Positions 7,614 through 15,840 are shown, counted from the first letter of the stretch. The stretch is DNA of 40,079 nucleotides from Gemmatimonadota bacterium (GCA_016209905.1 JACQVG010000018.1:1-40079), one strand, 5' to 3'. Translations and numbers: made by a program. The notes: generated by a model not told the origin, from the letters alone.

Positions 7614-8000
7614 CTAGTCCCCCCCGACCGGAGTCACCACGATCATGCCGCTCATCTGGCCGTGCGTGGGACCGCAGTCAAACGTGCAGTACCACTCGCG
7701 CCCACCGAGCCAGTCGGCGACGAACGTCACCTCGGCCGGAATGCCGGGGTAGGCCGTGACCTCGATGTCCGTCCCCTGCACCCTGAAGCCGTGCGCCGAA
7801 TCCATCGCGCGCAGCGTGACGTGGACGGTGTCGCCGCGGCTGGCGCGGATGACCTGCGTCAGGTAGCCGCCCATCCTGGCGTCAATCACCACGTCCACAC
7901 GCTTGGGGCCGGCAACCTCGCTCGCGGTTGCGCTGAGCCGCGCCGCGGCGGCGCCGGGCAGGAGAAGGACGAAGATGAGCTGGAAGATCTTTCGAGTCAT
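7614..8000 (-). CDS. Exported single-domain CuA cupredoxin
   Basis: 128 residues from the ATG at 8000, chosen because GGAG sits nine bases upstream; an in-frame ATG at 8015 would add five residues. Residues 1-27 form a signal peptide (MTRKIFQLIFVLLLPGAAAA), so the protein is periplasmic. The rest is a cupredoxin barrel with a complete CuA ligand set: H70 (DSAHGF), then C105-x3-C109-x3-H113-x2-M116 (YCTFDCGPTHGQM). That is the binuclear copper pattern of COX2 and NosZ, here without membrane anchor or partner domain. It may carry electrons, or hold copper, for N2O reductase or an oxidase. A CRP-class palindrome lies upstream. Confidence 0.85.
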   Translation of the reverse strand: MTRKIFQLIFVLLLPGAAAARLSATASEVAGPKRVDVVIDARMGGYLTQVIRASRGDTVHVTLRAMDSAHGFRVQGTDIEVTAYPGIPAEVTFVADWLGGREWYCTFDCGPTHGQMSGMIVVTPVGGD

Positions 8001-8027
8001 GGTGTTAGACTCCATGGCAATGGTACT

Positions 8028-8066
8028 TTGTGAAAATGTTCACAAGATTTGTGAAAAAAATAACAA
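8028..8066 (-). promoter_or_regulatory. Tandem CRP/FNR-superfamily palindromes upstream of the CuA gene
   Basis: TTGTGAA (8028-8034) and TTCACAA (8039-8045) form a perfect 7-4-7 inverted repeat containing TGTGA-N6-TCACA, the CRP consensus. Exactly 21 bp on, TTGTGAA (8049-8055) with ATAACAA (8060-8066) makes a weaker copy (5 of 7 pairs). The sites lie in an AT-rich patch unusual for this genome and centre 36 and 57 bases before the cupredoxin start. The regulator is not in the window. Confidence 0.65.
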
Positions 8067-8174
8067 GCGCTGGGCGCGTAGTATAGCGGCAACCCTCCGC
8101 GAGTGGAAGGGGCTGTCCGGGAAAGGCCGTCTCGGATCGGGGCGCCGGCGCGCGCGGGGCCGCGCAGCCGTCCA

Positions 8175-8194
8175 CCTCACCGCCGTCGGTGAGG
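8175..8194. repeat. Perfect inverted repeat upstream of the DUF5679 promoter
   Basis: CCTCACCG (8175-8182) and CGGTGAGG (8187-8194) with a 4-base spacer. It ends 41 bp before a TATATT box, so it could be an operator or the terminator of an upstream short transcript. No T-run follows. Confidence 0.4.
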
Positions 8195-8235
8195 CGTGGC
8201 CTGCGCCTCGCCTGTAGAAGGGCGCGCCCACCCGC

Positions 8236-8241
8236 TATATT
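8236..8241 (+). promoter_or_regulatory. Candidate -10 box for DUF5679-rocD
   Basis: TATATT is a near-consensus -10 in a GC-rich surround, 52 bases before the DUF5679 ATG. No clear -35 is present. Confidence 0.5.
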
Positions 8242-8293
8242 CGTGCGTCCGCGGACTCGCGCGCATGTCACATCCACCCCGGAGAACAGACGG

Positions 8294-8479
8294 ATGACCA
8301 AGGGAAAGGGCGACAAGGCGGCCGCGATGGCTGCCGATGAGGGCTACTGCGTCAAGTGCAAGGCCAGGCGGACCATCACCGGCGCCAAGACGGTCAAGAT
8401 GGCCAACGGCCGACCGGCCCTGAAGGGCACCTGCTCCAAGTGCGGCACCGGAATGTTCAGGATCCTCCCCCCGAAGTGA
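8294..8479 (+). CDS. DUF5679 zinc-ribbon protein
   Basis: 61 residues from an ATG with GGAGA nine to thirteen bases upstream. Two Cys pairs (YCVKCK at 18-23 and CSKCG at 46-50) around a MANGRPALKG core match the DUF5679 family, a small zinc ribbon of unknown function. A Lys-rich N-terminus suggests contact with nucleic acid. It ends one base before the ornithine aminotransferase start, which implies co-transcription. Confidence 0.8.
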   Translation: MTKGKGDKAAAMAADEGYCVKCKARRTITGAKTVKMANGRPALKGTCSKCGTGMFRILPPK

Positions 8480-8480
8480 G

Positions 8481-9710
8481 ATGACTCGAACCGCCGAGTA
8501 CCTCGACGAAGTCGAGCGGTGCAGTGCGCGCAACTACAAGCCGCTTCCCATCGTGCTGGAGCGAGGCGAGGCGGCCTGGGTCTGGGATGTGGAGGGCAAG
8601 AAGTACCTCGACTGCCTGAGCGCGTACTCCGCGCTCAACCAGGGCCACAGGCACCCGGCCATCGTGAGGGCGGCGAAGGAACAGCTCGACCGGCTCACGC
8701 TGACGTCCCGCGCCTTCCACAACGACCGGATGGGGCCGTTCCTGCATCAGCTCTGCGAGCTGGCCGGTTTCGCGAAGGCGCTCCCTATGAACACGGGCGC
8801 CGAGGCGGTCGAGACGGCAATGAAGGCGGTCCGCAAGTGGGGCTACCGCGTGAAGGGCGTGCCGGAGGGCAAGGCGGAGATCATCGGGTGCGAGAACAAC
8901 TTTCACGGGCGCACGATCTCGATCATCTCCTGGTCCACGGAGCCGCAGTACCGCGATGGCTTCGGGCCGCTGACGCCGGGCTTCACTCTCGTTCCCTACG
9001 GCGATGCCGCGGCGCTCGAGCGCGCGATCACGCCGAACACGGTCGCGTTCATCGTCGAGCCGATCCAGGGGGAGGGCGGCGTGATCGTGCCCCCCGCCGG
9101 CTACCTCAAGCGGGCGCGGGAGATCTGCACCAGGCACGGCATCCTGTTCGTGGCGGACGAGATCCAGACGGGTCTCGGCCGGACCGGAAAGATGTTCGCG
9201 TGCGAGTGGGAGGGCGTCCGCCCCGACGCGATGATCCTCGGCAAGGCGCTCTCCGGCGGCCTGTATCCGGTCTCGGCATTCCTGGCCGACGAGGCGGTCA
9301 TGGGCGTCTTCACCCCGGGGGACCACGGCTCGACGTTCGGGGGCAATCCGCTGGGCGCGGCGATCGGTTGTGCGGCGCTGCGGGTGTTGGTGGAGGAGAA
9401 ACTCGCCGACCGGGCGCTGGAGCTGGGTGGGTGGTTCCTGGCCGAACTCCGGAAGATCGGTTCGCCGCACGTTGCCGACGTCCGCGGGCTGGGCTTCCTG
9501 ATCGGGGTCGAGATCAGGAAGGCGAGCGGTGCGGCGCGCCCCTACTGCGAGGCGTTGATGGAGCGAGGCATCCTGGCCAAGGAGACGCACGACCAGGTCG
9601 TGCGCTTCGCGCCGCCGCTCGTGATCGCGAAGGCCGATCTCGAGTGGGCTCTCCCCCGCATCGCCGAGGTGCTGGCGATGAGTTTCGAGCCGGCGATGGC
9701 GGCGCCCTAG
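8481..9710 (+). CDS. rocD: Ornithine aminotransferase
   Basis: 409 residues, usual family length. Class III PLP aminotransferase: MNTGAEAVE (103-111), NNFHGRT (139-145), EPIQGEGG (193-200), the PLP-ring aspartate D226 in ADEIQTGLGRTG and the Schiff-base lysine K255 in LGKALSGG. The N-terminus (SARNYKPLPIVLERGEG-like) and YSALNQGHRHP are characteristic of ornithine delta-aminotransferase, which converts ornithine and 2-oxoglutarate to glutamate semialdehyde and glutamate in arginine breakdown and proline supply. Acetylornithine aminotransferase is the main alternative but fits less well. Confidence 0.92.
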   Translation: MTRTAEYLDEVERCSARNYKPLPIVLERGEAAWVWDVEGKKYLDCLSAYSALNQGHRHPAIVRAAKEQLDRLTLTSRAFHNDRMGPFLHQLCELAGFAKALPMNTGAEAVETAMKAVRKWGYRVKGVPEGKAEIIGCENNFHGRTISIISWSTEPQYRDGFGPLTPGFTLVPYGDAAALERAITPNTVAFIVEPIQGEGGVIVPPAGYLKRAREICTRHGILFVADEIQTGLGRTGKMFACEWEGVRPDAMILGKALSGGLYPVSAFLADEAVMGVFTPGDHGSTFGGNPLGAAIGCAALRVLVEEKLADRALELGGWFLAELRKIGSPHVADVRGLGFLIGVEIRKASGAARPYCEALMERGILAKETHDQVVRFAPPLVIAKADLEWALPRIAEVLAMSFEPAMAAP

Positions 9711-9727
9711 ACCGGCCTGAAGGAATC

Positions 9728-9771
9728 TTCACCCTCGATTCACGGTTGTCCCCCACCGCCCCGTCTACGTT
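9728..9771 (+). promoter_or_regulatory. nos operon promoter with OmpR-type direct repeat
   Basis: TTCAC at 9728-9732 and 9739-9743 are 11 bp apart, the usual spacing for OmpR/PhoB-family dimers. TACGTT at 9766-9771 fits a -10 box and begins 27 bp after the second repeat. The same layout occurs at 18215-18258 and 18954-18997. A start near 9778 leaves a 23-base leader holding GAAGGA before the GTG at 9801. Confidence 0.65.
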
Positions 9772-9800
9772 CCGCCGCATCTTATCCGAAGGATCGAGCA

Positions 9801-10217
9801 GTGTCGGCAGTTCGATTCGTGCCAGCGCTCCTCGCCGTGCTCGCGCTCGCCGCGTGCAACCGGGCGGACTCGGCGGACCGGGAAGAGCGCGAGGAGCGGG
9901 CTGAAGAGAACCCACTGATCGAGATGCAGCCGGAGGCGGCGCGGCGCGACCCCCGGACGCAGATCTTCCTCGCCAGGGGCTGCGCGCAGTGCCACGCGAT
10001 CAGCCGCCTGCAGGTGGTCTCGCCGACCAACGTCGGCCCCGACCTGAGCACCGCGGCCGCCGACGTGCCGCGGCGGTTTGGCGTACAGCTCGACCAATTC
10101 CTACGCAGCCCGACGGGCACCATGCAGATCGTGCTCTCGGGTCAGATCCAGCTCTCGGTGCAGGAGCGCGATTCGATCGTCGCCCTGCTCCGCCGGCTCG
10201 ACACCAACAACCCGTGA
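9801..10217 (+). CDS. Lipoprotein mono-heme cytochrome c of the nos cluster
   Basis: 138 residues from a GTG preceded by GAAGGA. Residues 1-19 are a lipoprotein signal ending in the lipobox LAAC (Cys19), so the protein is tethered to a membrane on the periplasmic side. One heme is attached at CAQCH (61-65); M108 in PTGTM is the likely sixth ligand. A charged Glu/Arg linker (22-36) follows the lipobox. It is the first gene of the operon, 26 bases before nosZ, a position typical of clade II nos clusters, and is the probable electron donor to the CuA site of NosZ. Confidence 0.88.
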   Translation: MSAVRFVPALLAVLALAACNRADSADREEREERAEENPLIEMQPEAARRDPRTQIFLARGCAQCHAISRLQVVSPTNVGPDLSTAAADVPRRFGVQLDQFLRSPTGTMQIVLSGQIQLSVQERDSIVALLRRLDTNNP

Positions 10218-10243
10218 CCCGCTCACGGGGGAGGCAGCCGACC

Positions 10244-12157
10244 ATGCAGCGCCCCGCAGTGCTTCTCGTCACCGGACTCGTCGCTGTGGCGGGCTGCGGT
10301 CCCAGGGGAACCCAGGGCCGCAACGCCCAAATCGCCGACGTGGCCACGGCTTCGCGAGCCACGTACGTCGCGCCCGGCCGGCAGGACGAGTTCTACCTGT
10401 TCTATTCCGGCGGCCACTCCGGCCAGGTCTACGTCGCCGGCGTGCCCTCGATGCGGCACATCTCGACCATCCCCGTCTTCGCACCCTACCCGGCGACCGG
10501 GTACGGCTTCGACGAAGACAGCCGCCGCATGCTGGGCGAGTACAGCTGGGGCGATGTGCACCATCCCGCCCCGAGCCGCACCAACGGCGACTACGACGGC
10601 CGGTGGCTGTTCGTGAACGACAACGCGAACAATCGCGTCGCCCGCATCGACCTCCGGGATTTCAAGACCAAGCAGATCCTGGGTCCGATCCCGAACTCGA
10701 GCGGGAACCATGGCTCCTCGTTCACGACCGCGAACACCGAGTACGCGCTGGTCGCCTCGCGGTTCTCGATTCCGATCCCGAAGGGCACGGTGGCGCCGCT
10801 CGCGCGCTACGCCACCGACTATCGCGGTATCGTGAGCGGGATCAAGATCGACAGCGCGACCGGCACCATGTCGCTCGACTGGCAGATCGAGACCCCGCCC
10901 ATGAACTGGGATCTCGCGTCCACCGGCAGAGAGCTCTCCGGCGACTGGGCCGTGTGGAGCTGCTACAACGCCGAGCGCGCCACCGGTCGCCTCGAGGTGA
11001 CCGCCTCACGGCGCGACCGCGACTACCTCGCCTTCATCAACTGGCGTCGGGCGGCCGAAGCGGCCCGCGCGGGCCGCTTTCGCATGGTGGGCGGCGCCCG
11101 GGTGCTGAACCCCCGTGACGTGCCGGGCCTGATGTACCTGATTCCGCTGGCCAAGAGCCCGCACGGCGCGGATTTCTCGCCCGACGGCCGGTACGTGGTG
11201 GGCAGCGGCAAGCTCGCGCCCTTCGCCACCGTGTACGACTTCCAGAGGTTCCTCGACGCGGTGCAGCGGAACGACACGGTCGGCAACGAGGACGGGATCC
11301 CCGTCCTGCGCTACGAGTCGGTGCGCGTCGCCGAGGTGCCGGTGGGCCTCGGTCCCCTCCACACGCAGTTCGACGCGGACGGGTACGCCTATACGTCGCT
11401 GTTTGTCGAGTCGGCGATCGCCAAGTGGCGCCTCGGCCCGTTCGACGGCAACGACTCGGCGCTCGTCGTGGCCAAGATCCCGGTGCACTACAACGTCGGG
11501 CACCTCGTCGTCGCGCACGGCGACGCCCGCCATCCGGTGGGACGCTACCTCGTCTCGATGAACAAGCTGTCCCACGGGCGGCATCTCTCCGTCGGCCCGT
11601 CGCAGCCGGAGTCGAGCCAGCTCATCGACATCACCGGCAGCGGGATGACGATGCTGTACGAGGCGTACACGGAGCCCGAGCCGCACTACGCCATCCTGAT
11701 GCAGGCCGGCCTGCTGCGGCCGATCGAGGTCTACCCCCGCGAGGAGAACCGGAACCCCAACGCTATCTGGTCGCCGCAGGAGGCCCGGGTCACCCGCACG
11801 GGGAACCGCGTCGACGTGCGGATGTTCGCGGTGCGCACCTATTTCGCGCCCGACAACATCGAGGTGAACCAGGGCGACTCGGTCCGCATCTACGTCACCA
11901 ACACCGAGCAGAGCACGGACGAGCTGCACGGGTTCGGGCTCGCCGAGTACAACATCAACATCGTGATGGACCCGGGCGAGACGAAGACCGTGGCGTTCCG
12001 CGCCACCAAGCCCGGCGTGTTCCCGTTCTACTGCACGAACTTCTGCTCCGCGATGCATCAGGAGATGCAGGGCTACCTCCTGGTCCGGCCCCGGGGCGGC
12101 ACCACGGTCGCGCAGGCGCAGCGCCGTCGCAGCACGCCGCGGCATCGCGCCGACTGA
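10244..12157 (+). CDS. nosZ: Nitrous oxide reductase, clade II type, with lipoprotein signal
   Basis: 637 residues from the ATG at 10244. Reduces N2O to N2 in the periplasm. The seven histidines expected for the CuZ cluster are present: H106 and H107 (DVHHP), H156, H307 (SPHGAD), H373 (PLHTQFD), H420 (YNVGHL) and H481 (EPHYA), in the beta-propeller. The C-terminal cupredoxin holds CuA: H562 (ELHGFG), C597, C601, H605 and M608 (YCTNFCSAMHQEM). There is no twin-arginine signal; instead residues 1-18 end in the lipobox VAGC, so the enzyme should be Sec-exported and lipid-anchored. Clade II enzymes are known to be Sec-type. A basic 20-residue tail follows CuA. Confidence 0.95.
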   Translation: MQRPAVLLVTGLVAVAGCGPRGTQGRNAQIADVATASRATYVAPGRQDEFYLFYSGGHSGQVYVAGVPSMRHISTIPVFAPYPATGYGFDEDSRRMLGEYSWGDVHHPAPSRTNGDYDGRWLFVNDNANNRVARIDLRDFKTKQILGPIPNSSGNHGSSFTTANTEYALVASRFSIPIPKGTVAPLARYATDYRGIVSGIKIDSATGTMSLDWQIETPPMNWDLASTGRELSGDWAVWSCYNAERATGRLEVTASRRDRDYLAFINWRRAAEAARAGRFRMVGGARVLNPRDVPGLMYLIPLAKSPHGADFSPDGRYVVGSGKLAPFATVYDFQRFLDAVQRNDTVGNEDGIPVLRYESVRVAEVPVGLGPLHTQFDADGYAYTSLFVESAIAKWRLGPFDGNDSALVVAKIPVHYNVGHLVVAHGDARHPVGRYLVSMNKLSHGRHLSVGPSQPESSQLIDITGSGMTMLYEAYTEPEPHYAILMQAGLLRPIEVYPREENRNPNAIWSPQEARVTRTGNRVDVRMFAVRTYFAPDNIEVNQGDSVRIYVTNTEQSTDELHGFGLAEYNINIVMDPGETKTVAFRATKPGVFPFYCTNFCSAMHQEMQGYLLVRPRGGTTVAQAQRRRSTPRHRAD

Positions 12158-12218
12158 CACCCGAATGGAGCGCGGGGAGCGGCCCGGGGGCCGTTCCCCC
12201 CGCCCCGCGGTGAAGACC

Positions 12219-12869
12219 ATGGCTCTACCCGCATCGCTCCAAGGTCCCGGTCGCATCGCCCTCTGGCTCGACGGCACGCTGAACAAGCCTGCCCGCATCG
12301 CGATAGTGCTCGCAAGCCTGCTTCTCCTCGTCTCGTTCGCCCTCCCCATGTGGCGCATCACGATGTTCGCCACGCAGTTTCCGGACGGGCTGGAGATGGC
12401 GATCTACCCGCAGCGGATTGCGGGCGGCAACGGCGGCCGGGACCTGAGCGAGATCAACACCCTCAACCACTACATCGGGATGAGGACCATCCAAGCCCGG
12501 GACTTCGCCGAGATGAGGTGGATTCCGTTCGCCCTCGGCGTCTTCGTGCTCCTGGCGGCGCGCGCGGCGGTGTTCGGCAAGGTGGGCAACGCCCTCGACC
12601 TGCTGGTGCTTTTCACCTACTTCGGCCTCTTCTCGCTCGGCTCGTTCTACTACCGGCTGTACAGCTACGGTCACCAGCTCGACGCCGAGGCCCCCATGAC
12701 GGTGGCGCCGTTCACGCCGCCGCTGATCGGGCACCACCGGCTCGCCAACTTCGATGTCTACAGCTTCCCCGGCCTCGGCAGCGGGCCGTTCCTCCTCTTC
12801 GGCGCCGTCCTCGCGGCGGTCCTGGTGGCGGACTACCGGCTGAAGCGGAGGAACCGGGTGGTGGCATGA
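12219..12869 (+). CDS. Four-helix membrane protein of the nos cluster (NosB-like)
   Basis: 216 residues from the ATG at 12219; in-frame starts at 12165 and 12210 would lengthen the N-terminus and no Shine-Dalgarno site decides. Four membrane helices are visible: about 24-44, 104-124, 128-147 and 188-206. The loop after helix 1 has the conserved-looking FPDGLEMAIYPQRI and LNHYIGM, a pattern I recall from membrane proteins encoded between nosZ and nosD in clade II clusters. Function is not established; a role in NosZ maturation or in quinol-to-NosZ electron flow is suggested by position. It ends overlapping nosD by ATGA. Confidence 0.72.
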   Translation: MALPASLQGPGRIALWLDGTLNKPARIAIVLASLLLLVSFALPMWRITMFATQFPDGLEMAIYPQRIAGGNGGRDLSEINTLNHYIGMRTIQARDFAEMRWIPFALGVFVLLAARAAVFGKVGNALDLLVLFTYFGLFSLGSFYYRLYSYGHQLDAEAPMTVAPFTPPLIGHHRLANFDVYSFPGLGSGPFLLFGAVLAAVLVADYRLKRRNRVVA

Positions 12870-14206
12870 CGCTGCTCGCGGCGCTCCTCGCCCTCGCGGC
12901 CGACACGGTCCGCGTGACGGCCGGCGACGCGGCCGCGCTCCGGGCCGCCCTCGACTCGGCGCCCGGCGGCAGCGTGGTCGCCGTCGGCCCCGGACGCTAC
13001 GACGGGCCGTTCATCGTGACCCGATCCCTGACCATCCTCGGCGAAGGGCGACCCACGCTGGGGGGGCGGAGGCAGGGGACGATCGTGCGGATCACCGCGC
13101 CCGACGTCACCCTGCGCGGCTTCCGGCTCGAGGAGGGAGGCCCCGACACCGATCGCGACGACGCCGGCGTGCTGGTGGAGGCCGTCCGCGCCCGCCTCGA
13201 AGACCTCGAAATCCGGGACGTGCACCACGGCGTGTATCTCAAGCAGGCGCATCACGCCGTCATCCGCGGGGTGACGATCCGTGGGCGCGCGGCGCTCGGG
13301 CCCAATCAACGCGGCGACGGGATCCACTTCTACTTCTCCACCCACGTCTTCGCCGAAGGGAACGACATCGCGGACGTGCGGGACGGGATGTACTTCTCGT
13401 ACAGCGACACGACGGTCGTTCGCGGGAACCGGGTCACGCGCTCCCGCTACGGTCTCCACTACATGTTCTCGCACGCGAACCGGTTCGAGGACAACCGCTT
13501 CACCGCCAGCGCGGCAGGAACCTCGATCATGAACTCGCGAGACGTCCTCGTGCGCGGCAACCTCTTCGCGCACAACCGCGGCGTCGAGTCGTTCGGCCTC
13601 CTGCAGCAGACGACCGAACGCGTCACGCTGGAGGAGAACGTGTTCCTCGACAACGGGGTCGGCCTCTTCTTCGACGGCGCCGTGGACGGCGTCGTGCGCG
13701 GCAACCTGGTGGCAGGGAATTTCGTCGGCCTCGAGATCTACCAGAGCGCCGAGCGGAACCGCGTGTGGGACAACGCGATCGTCGGGAACAGCTACCCGGC
13801 CACCGGGGCCGGCCGGGGCAACGTCTTCTGCGTGAACGGGCGCGGCAACTACTGGGACGACGGCCGGCGGTACGACCTCGACGGCGACGGAGTGAGCGAC
13901 GTGCCGTTCGAGACGGCCTCGCCGCTGACGGAGCTGTCGCGGGGCAGACCTGCGCTGCGACTCTTCCTGGCGAGTCCGGCCGCCGCCGCGCTGGGCTGGG
14001 CCGAGCGAACCTTCCCGGTCTTCGACATCGCGTCCGTCACCGACAGCTGCCCCCTCGCCGCGCCGCCCCGTGATTGGCACGCGGCCGGCGCGTGGGAGGC
14101 GCCGCGCGGCGGGAACGGCCCCACCTTGGTAACCGCCGGGGCGACTCTGCTGCTCGGCCTCGCCCTGCTGCTCCGGGGCGCACCGAGGGGGAGGGGGCGC
14201 GCATGA
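12866..14206 (+). CDS. nosD: Copper-cluster assembly protein NosD
   Basis: 446 residues from the ATG overlapping the previous stop (ATGA). An N-terminal signal-like segment (1-12) is followed by a right-handed beta-helix of CASH repeats, seen as recurring VxxN/G turns (VRGNRV, FEDNRF, VRGNLF, LEENVF, VRGNLV, VWDNAI), and the NosD marker GRGNYWDD near residue 330. A C-terminal membrane helix (about 420-438) anchors it. NosD works in the periplasm with NosF and NosY to supply sulfur or copper for CuZ assembly. The C-terminal helix is a variation seen in several clade II NosD proteins. Confidence 0.92.
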   Translation: MTLLAALLALAADTVRVTAGDAAALRAALDSAPGGSVVAVGPGRYDGPFIVTRSLTILGEGRPTLGGRRQGTIVRITAPDVTLRGFRLEEGGPDTDRDDAGVLVEAVRARLEDLEIRDVHHGVYLKQAHHAVIRGVTIRGRAALGPNQRGDGIHFYFSTHVFAEGNDIADVRDGMYFSYSDTTVVRGNRVTRSRYGLHYMFSHANRFEDNRFTASAAGTSIMNSRDVLVRGNLFAHNRGVESFGLLQQTTERVTLEENVFLDNGVGLFFDGAVDGVVRGNLVAGNFVGLEIYQSAERNRVWDNAIVGNSYPATGAGRGNVFCVNGRGNYWDDGRRYDLDGDGVSDVPFETASPLTELSRGRPALRLFLASPAAAALGWAERTFPVFDIASVTDSCPLAAPPRDWHAAGAWEAPRGGNGPTLVTAGATLLLGLALLLRGAPRGRGRA

Positions 14207-14922
14207 TCTGCGTCGAGCGGCTGACCAAGCGCTTCGGCTCCCGGGAGGCCCTGCGCGACGTCTCCGTCTCGGTCGCTCCCGGCGAAGTGGTGGCCGTCGT
14301 CGGAGCGAACGGCGCCGGGAAGTCCACGCTGCTCAAAGCCGTGGTCGGGATCGTCCGGCCCAGCGGCGGACGCATCACGGTGGGCGGCCACGACGTCGAA
14401 GCCGAGGCCGTGGCGGCGCGCCGTCTCGTGGGGTACGTGCCCCAGCGGCTCGCCTTCCCCGACCACGTCACGCCCCACGAGCTGTGTCGCCTGGTCGGCA
14501 CGCTCCGGGGCGTGGGGGCATCCGACGCCGACGCCGGCGCGACCCTGGACGCCGTGGCGCTCGGCGAGCGCGCGCGCTCGGGGGTGCGGGACCTCTCCGG
14601 AGGCCAGCGGCAGCGGCTGTCCCTCGCGCTCGCCCTGGTCGGCGCGCCGCGCGCCCTCGTTTTCGACGAGCCGTCCATCTCACTCGACGCCGACGGGGCG
14701 GAGGTCGTTCGCGCGGCGATCCTCTCCGCCAAGACCCGAGGTGCGGCGATCCTCTTCGCGACCCATCACCAGCACGAGGTAGCGGCGCTGGCAGACCGTG
14801 TCGTGGTGCTCAGCCACGGGCAGGCGGTGGCCCGGGCCGGGGCCGCCCAGATTCAGGGGCCGGGCAGTTTTGAAGCGTTCTATCGCGACGCGCTCCGCCG
14901 TGAGGTGTCCCGTGCGGCGTAG
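14203..14922 (+). CDS. nosF: ABC transporter ATPase NosF
   Basis: 239 residues, overlapping nosD by ATGA. All nucleotide-binding motifs are intact: Walker A GANGAGKST (34-42), Q-loop YVPQ, signature LSGGQRQR, Walker B ALVFDEPS and the H-loop ATHH. Powers the NosDFY complex that matures the CuZ cluster of NosZ. The operon position between nosD and nosY defines the subunit among many similar ATPases. Confidence 0.93.
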   Translation: MICVERLTKRFGSREALRDVSVSVAPGEVVAVVGANGAGKSTLLKAVVGIVRPSGGRITVGGHDVEAEAVAARRLVGYVPQRLAFPDHVTPHELCRLVGTLRGVGASDADAGATLDAVALGERARSGVRDLSGGQRQRLSLALALVGAPRALVFDEPSISLDADGAEVVRAAILSAKTRGAAILFATHHQHEVAALADRVVVLSHGQAVARAGAAQIQGPGSFEAFYRDALRREVSRAA

Positions 14923-14946
14923 CCGGCACCGCCCTGAGGAGCGGCC

Positions 14947-15825
14947 GTGACGACCGTCGCCGAGCCGGCGCCGCTCAGCTTCGCCCGGCCTAGGGCGATC
15001 CGGCCGCTCGGCCGCCAGCTGGCGGCGCTCGCCCGCTACGAGCTCGCCGTGGAGATGCGGGGCAGAATCCTGCCGGTCTTCGCCGTCGGCTTCGCGCTCG
15101 CGGCGCTGGCGGTCGCGCTCGTGGGTATGTCGGCGGGCGGCACGATCCTCGTGCAGGGATTCGGCCGGACGGCGGTCAGCCTGCTCCAACTCTCCCTCTG
15201 GGTCGTCCCGCTGGTCGGGCTGGCGGTGAGCGCTCTCGCCGCAGCCGACGGCTACGACATGGAGACGCTGGCCGCGCAGCCCATCGGCCGGGGCACCCTG
15301 GTCGTGGGCCGCGCGCTCGGGCGCTTCGTCGCGCTGGGCGCGGCGGTGGCGGTCGGTTACGGCGTGGCGGGCGTCGTGATCGCGGGGGCGGCCGGGACGG
15401 GCGACGCGCTGCGCTACCTCGGCCTGGTGGGCGTGGCGGTCGCGCTGGCGGCAGCGAGCACCAGCCTCGGCACGCTGGCGGGCGTCGCTGCGCGCACCCG
15501 CACGCGAGCGCTGGCGCTCGCCGTCGGACTGTGGTTCGTCCTCGCGCTGGGGTTCGACCTGGCGGCCATCGCCGCGCTCGGCGTTCTGCCGCGCGCCCAG
15601 CTGACCTGGTGCCTGTCGGGGCTCCTCCTCCTCGACCCGGTGGATACGGCGCGCGCCATCGGCGTGGGTCTCCTCGGTGCGGAGGCGATCGCCGGGCCGA
15701 TGGGCGCGGCGCTGCGGCGTGTCCTCGGTCCTTGGGGTCTCTTGGCGTTGTGGGTGGGGCTCGCGGCGTGGACGGCGCTGCCGCTCGCCCTCGCGGCCCG
15801 CCTCTTCGCGCGCCGTGACCTCTAG
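14947..15825 (+). CDS. nosY: ABC transporter permease NosY
   Basis: 292 residues from a GTG with GAGGAG five bases upstream. Six hydrophobic segments at about 38-60, 78-98, 120-146, 152-174, 180-206 and 258-282 match an ABC-2-type permease. Motifs typical of NosY include ARYELAVEMRGRILPVF near the N-terminus and LLQLSLWVVPLVGL. Pairs with NosF and contacts NosD in the periplasm. It is the last gene of the operon: a large hairpin follows. No nosL copper chaperone gene follows. Confidence 0.9.
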   Translation: MTTVAEPAPLSFARPRAIRPLGRQLAALARYELAVEMRGRILPVFAVGFALAALAVALVGMSAGGTILVQGFGRTAVSLLQLSLWVVPLVGLAVSALAAADGYDMETLAAQPIGRGTLVVGRALGRFVALGAAVAVGYGVAGVVIAGAAGTGDALRYLGLVGVAVALAAASTSLGTLAGVAARTRTRALALAVGLWFVLALGFDLAAIAALGVLPRAQLTWCLSGLLLLDPVDTARAIGVGLLGAEAIAGPMGAALRRVLGPWGLLALWVGLAAWTALPLALAARLFARRDL

Positions 15826-15840
15826 GCCAGGGAGGCTTCG

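Noticed and set aside
10244-10297. Clade I (Tat-exported) NosZ
   Set aside because: No twin-arginine motif; a short Sec lipoprotein signal is present and nosR/nosX are absent.
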